From NCBI GenBank assembly GCA_001775555.1, contig MEXE01000045.1, positions 1 to 6,490 on the forward strand: a DNA stretch of 6,490 nucleotides, read 5' to 3'. The notes beneath the pieces are model-generated. The model saw only the letters and a list, made by a program, of their open reading frames with translations. It searched no databases and was not told the origin of the DNA. The position numbers were made by a program, and so were the translations under genes. Origin of the DNA: Candidatus Amesbacteria bacterium RBG_19FT_COMBO_48_16 (GTDB lineage: Bacteria; Patescibacteriota; Microgenomatia; CAZETR01; Amesbacteraceae). How positions within the stretch are numbered: the first letter of the stretch is position 1; every line of letters starts with the position of its first letter. This document shows, one piece after another, positions 4,787 to 6,490 of this stretch.

Positions 4787-5376
4787 TACCAGTCTAGCAC
4801 CCTTTTTACTCCCACGGCCGCCTCATCCGCTCCGGCTGCCGCAAGCTGTGACAAATGCTCCTTTTCCACTCCCCCGTCCACGCAAATTTTAAATTTCAAT
4901 TTAAACTGCTCTCTTAGCTTATTTAATCTCTTAATCTTCTCCGTCACTTCTTCACTAAATTTTTGTCCCCCCCGTCCCGGCTCCACCGCCATCACCACTA
5001 CTACTTCCAGCCTCTCCAAATACGGCTCGATCGCCGCCACCGGCGAATGCAGGTCCAGCGCCAACCCCGAAAATTCTTCGGGCCGGGAGATACTCTCCAC
5101 TTGGGCAATTATCCTGTCAAATCCCGCTTCTTTTGCCGCCTGAGCATACTCTCTCACGTTTTTCTCCACTACCATCAGATGCGCGTCAAATTTAATCCCG
5201 GAATAATTTCTTATACTCCCGCACTCTTCAACTTTTATACTCCTATTATCCGCGTATTCTCCATCCACGAAGTCGATCTGCACCCGCCTGAATTTCCCGG
5301 CCGCCGCCACCCGCCTCAGCCACCCCCTCACTTCACCGGGTTTACTTGTCAATATCGCGGGAATTATCTCCATCAC
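4786..5376 (-). CDS. Divergent ribulose-phosphate 3-epimerase family protein (TIM barrel)
   Basis: The product is 196 residues from a GTG at 5376, or 195 from the ATG at 5373; the family is usually about 215-225. The gap stop codon overlaps this start region (GTGATG), so translation is probably coupled. Barrel landmarks are IIPAILTS (4-11), VQIDFVDG (32-39), FDAHLMV (63-69), IIAQVES (89-95), VVVMAVEPGRGGQKF (126-140), CVDGGV (165-170) and GADEAAVG (182-189). The normal enzyme interconverts ribulose 5-phosphate and xylulose 5-phosphate using two aspartates and a metal held by His/Asp/His/Asp. Here D35, H66 and D167 are kept, but the first ligand histidine is Q33, the HVEA histidine is Q92, and the C-terminal phosphate-binding AGS motif is replaced by VGV (188-190). 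Family and fold are clear; epimerase activity is uncertain. Position between gap and the transketolase genes favours a pentose-phosphate role. Confidence 0.82.
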   Translation of the reverse strand: MMEIIPAILTSKPGEVRGWLRRVAAAGKFRRVQIDFVDGEYADNRSIKVEECGSIRNYSGIKFDAHLMVVEKNVREYAQAAKEAGFDRIIAQVESISRPEEFSGLALDLHSPVAAIEPYLERLEVVVVMAVEPGRGGQKFSEEVTEKIKRLNKLREQFKLKFKICVDGGVEKEHLSQLAAAGADEAAVGVKRVLDW

Positions 5377-6490
5377 TTCGCAACAGTCAAACTCATCGTG
5401 ATCGGGTCACTTATAGCTCTATCTGACCCCATCGCCTCCCCTACCCGGATCACCTGTTCCACCAGCCGATGCGCATAGCCCCATTCGTTATCATACCAGG
5501 CCAAAACTTTTACCAAGTCCCCGTCAATTACCTGGGTAAATTCCGGGTCCACAATCGCGCTGTAACTGCTCCCAATCACATCGCTCGAGACCAGATACTC
5601 CGGTATTCCGTTTACCCCGGCTACCCCGATTATTCCCTTGTAAATCGGGTTCCCGCTAGCTGTAACCAAGGCCTGGTTCACTTCTTCCCGCGTCGTTTTC
5701 CTGGATGTTACAAACACAAAATCTGCAATCGATCCTGTCAACACCGGTACTCGTAGGGAAATCCCGTCAAAAAGACCTTTCAATTCCGGTATCACCTCCG
5801 TTGTAGCAATCGCCGCGCCCGTCGAAGTAGGTACTATATTAGCTGCCGCTGCCCGCGCCCGTCGCAAATCCTTGTGCGATCCGTCCTGCAGCACTTGGTC
5901 ATCTGTATATGCGTGCACCGTTGTCATCATCGCCTTAACCACACCGAACTTCTTATGAATTACCGCGGCTATTGGAGTTACACAGTTGGTTGTACACGAA
6001 GCATTCGAAATCACCACTCCTTCATTTTGAATTTCCGAGGCGTTGACGCCGAGGACATACGTCCCCACGTTCCCCCCCCGGCTCGGTGCCGAAATCACCA
6101 CTCGCTTAGCTCCTGCTCTGGCATGTTTAATTGCTCCGGCCTCATCCGTAAATTTCCCTGTACACTCCATCACCACTTCCACACCGTATTTACTCCACGG
6201 CAGCTTCTCCGGATCCCTCTGAGCCAAAACCGGAATCCTAAGCCCCATGCTGTCCACCACCAAATACCCGATTAACGGGTCGCTATCCGTCGCTTCACTT
6301 ACTTTTTTCACCCTTTCGCTCCTTATCTCTATCTCAAATCTCCTATAGGTCGTATCCTGCATCACCAGATGCCTCCATCCCTCTACCTCCATCGACCCCG
6401 AAGTGTTTACCGCCGCAAACTCCATCTCGTTATGGTGTTTGAGCAACCCGATCCTAAAAGCCAGCCTCCCGATCCGCCCGAATCCGTTAA
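5373..6490 (-). CDS. gap: Glyceraldehyde-3-phosphate dehydrogenase, type I (5' end outside the window)
   Basis: The frame is open to the right edge. The first complete visible codons read NGFGRIGRLAFR, the dinucleotide-binding start of type I GAPDH, so only a few N-terminal residues are missing; the internal TTG at 6446 is not the start. 371 residues are visible, against about 335 in a usual complete enzyme. The active site ASCTTNC is present (catalytic Cys codon at 5994-5996), as are TTVHAYT with the catalytic histidine, RRARAAAANIVPTSTGAA, and WYDNEWGY near the end. It oxidises glyceraldehyde 3-phosphate to 1,3-bisphosphoglycerate in glycolysis. At the end of beta strand 2 the sequence is AAVNTSG, so the NAD-selecting aspartate of VAINDL-type enzymes is absent; NADP or dual use is possible. 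An extra block of about 15 residues lies between RRF and LVVDSMG, and the C-terminus is extended by about 15. The stop is TGA and overlaps the next gene. Confidence 0.97.
   Translation of the reverse strand, partial: NGFGRIGRLAFRIGLLKHHNEMEFAAVNTSGSMEVEGWRHLVMQDTTYRRFEIEIRSERVKKVSEATDSDPLIGYLVVDSMGLRIPVLAQRDPEKLPWSKYGVEVVMECTGKFTDEAGAIKHARAGAKRVVISAPSRGGNVGTYVLGVNASEIQNEGVVISNASCTTNCVTPIAAVIHKKFGVVKAMMTTVHAYTDDQVLQDGSHKDLRRARAAAANIVPTSTGAAIATTEVIPELKGLFDGISLRVPVLTGSIADFVFVTSRKTTREEVNQALVTASGNPIYKGIIGVAGVNGIPEYLVSSDVIGSSYSAIVDPEFTQVIDGDLVKVLAWYDNEWGYAHRLVEQVIRVGEAMGSDRAISDPITMSLTVAK
6324..6342. repeat. Third copy of the GATAGAGAT-type repeat, inside gap
   Basis: The 19-base string TATCTCTATCTCAAATCTC is identical to 2739-2757 in the intergenic gap beside the four-helix gene. 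Here it is coding: read on the minus strand it gives RFEIEI at the start of the extra block in GAPDH. The match is exact over 19 bases, with mismatches immediately on both sides. Confidence 0.7.

Noticed and set aside
6444..6446. TTG at 6446 as the start of gap
   Set aside because: The same frame continues upstream to the window edge and encodes the conserved NGFGRIGRLAFR nucleotide-binding motif, so the gene is simply cut by the window.

Overview
The window looks like chromosomal DNA from a Candidate Phyla Radiation (Patescibacteria) bacterium, most likely of the Microgenomates type. This is inferred from the gene set and style, not from a marker gene. The signs are a transketolase split into two genes, a four-helix-bundle (23S rRNA intervening-sequence type) gene set between the halves, an extracellular protein with PsbP-like segments and an eight-cysteine tail, short AT-rich simple repeats running into reading frames, and tightly overlapping genes. 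TGA is used as a stop (end of gap), so the UGA-glycine code of Gracilibacteria/Absconditabacteria is not supported.

Layout. At the left edge (1-98, minus) is the 5' end of an unidentified gene. Divergent from it, 145-1311 (plus) encodes a membrane-anchored or exported protein with two similar PsbP-like segments and an eight-cysteine C-terminal domain. It converges on a minus-strand gene train that fills the rest of the window. In transcription order from the right edge this is: GAPDH (enters from beyond 6490), a divergent ribulose-phosphate 3-epimerase homologue, a small cysteine-rich membrane protein, a LOG-family phosphoribohydrolase, the transketolase N-terminal half, a four-helix-bundle protein, and the transketolase C-terminal half. 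GAPDH/epimerase and epimerase/small protein overlap by a few bases or less, and four-helix/transketolase-C overlap by 11 bases, so translational coupling is likely.

Function. The enzymes make a coherent carbon block. LOG can release ribose 5-phosphate from nucleoside monophosphates, the epimerase (if active) makes xylulose 5-phosphate, transketolase exchanges two-carbon units to give glyceraldehyde 3-phosphate, and GAPDH oxidises that product.

The parts that do not fit a plain metabolic operon are: (i) a 99-bp GC-rich imperfect palindrome between LOG and transketolase; (ii) the AT-rich four-helix gene, bracketed by inverted copies of a GATAGAGAT-type repeat that also occurs inside gap; (iii) simple AT-rich repeats translated in frame inside transketolase-C and in the left-edge gene; (iv) ligand and phosphate-loop changes in the epimerase homologue; and (v) the eight-cysteine membrane protein encoded among cytoplasmic enzymes. 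No gene-free stretch exceeds 300 bases; the longest is the palindrome region of about 130 bases. No tRNA, rRNA, CRISPR array, transposase or convincing intrinsic terminator was seen.
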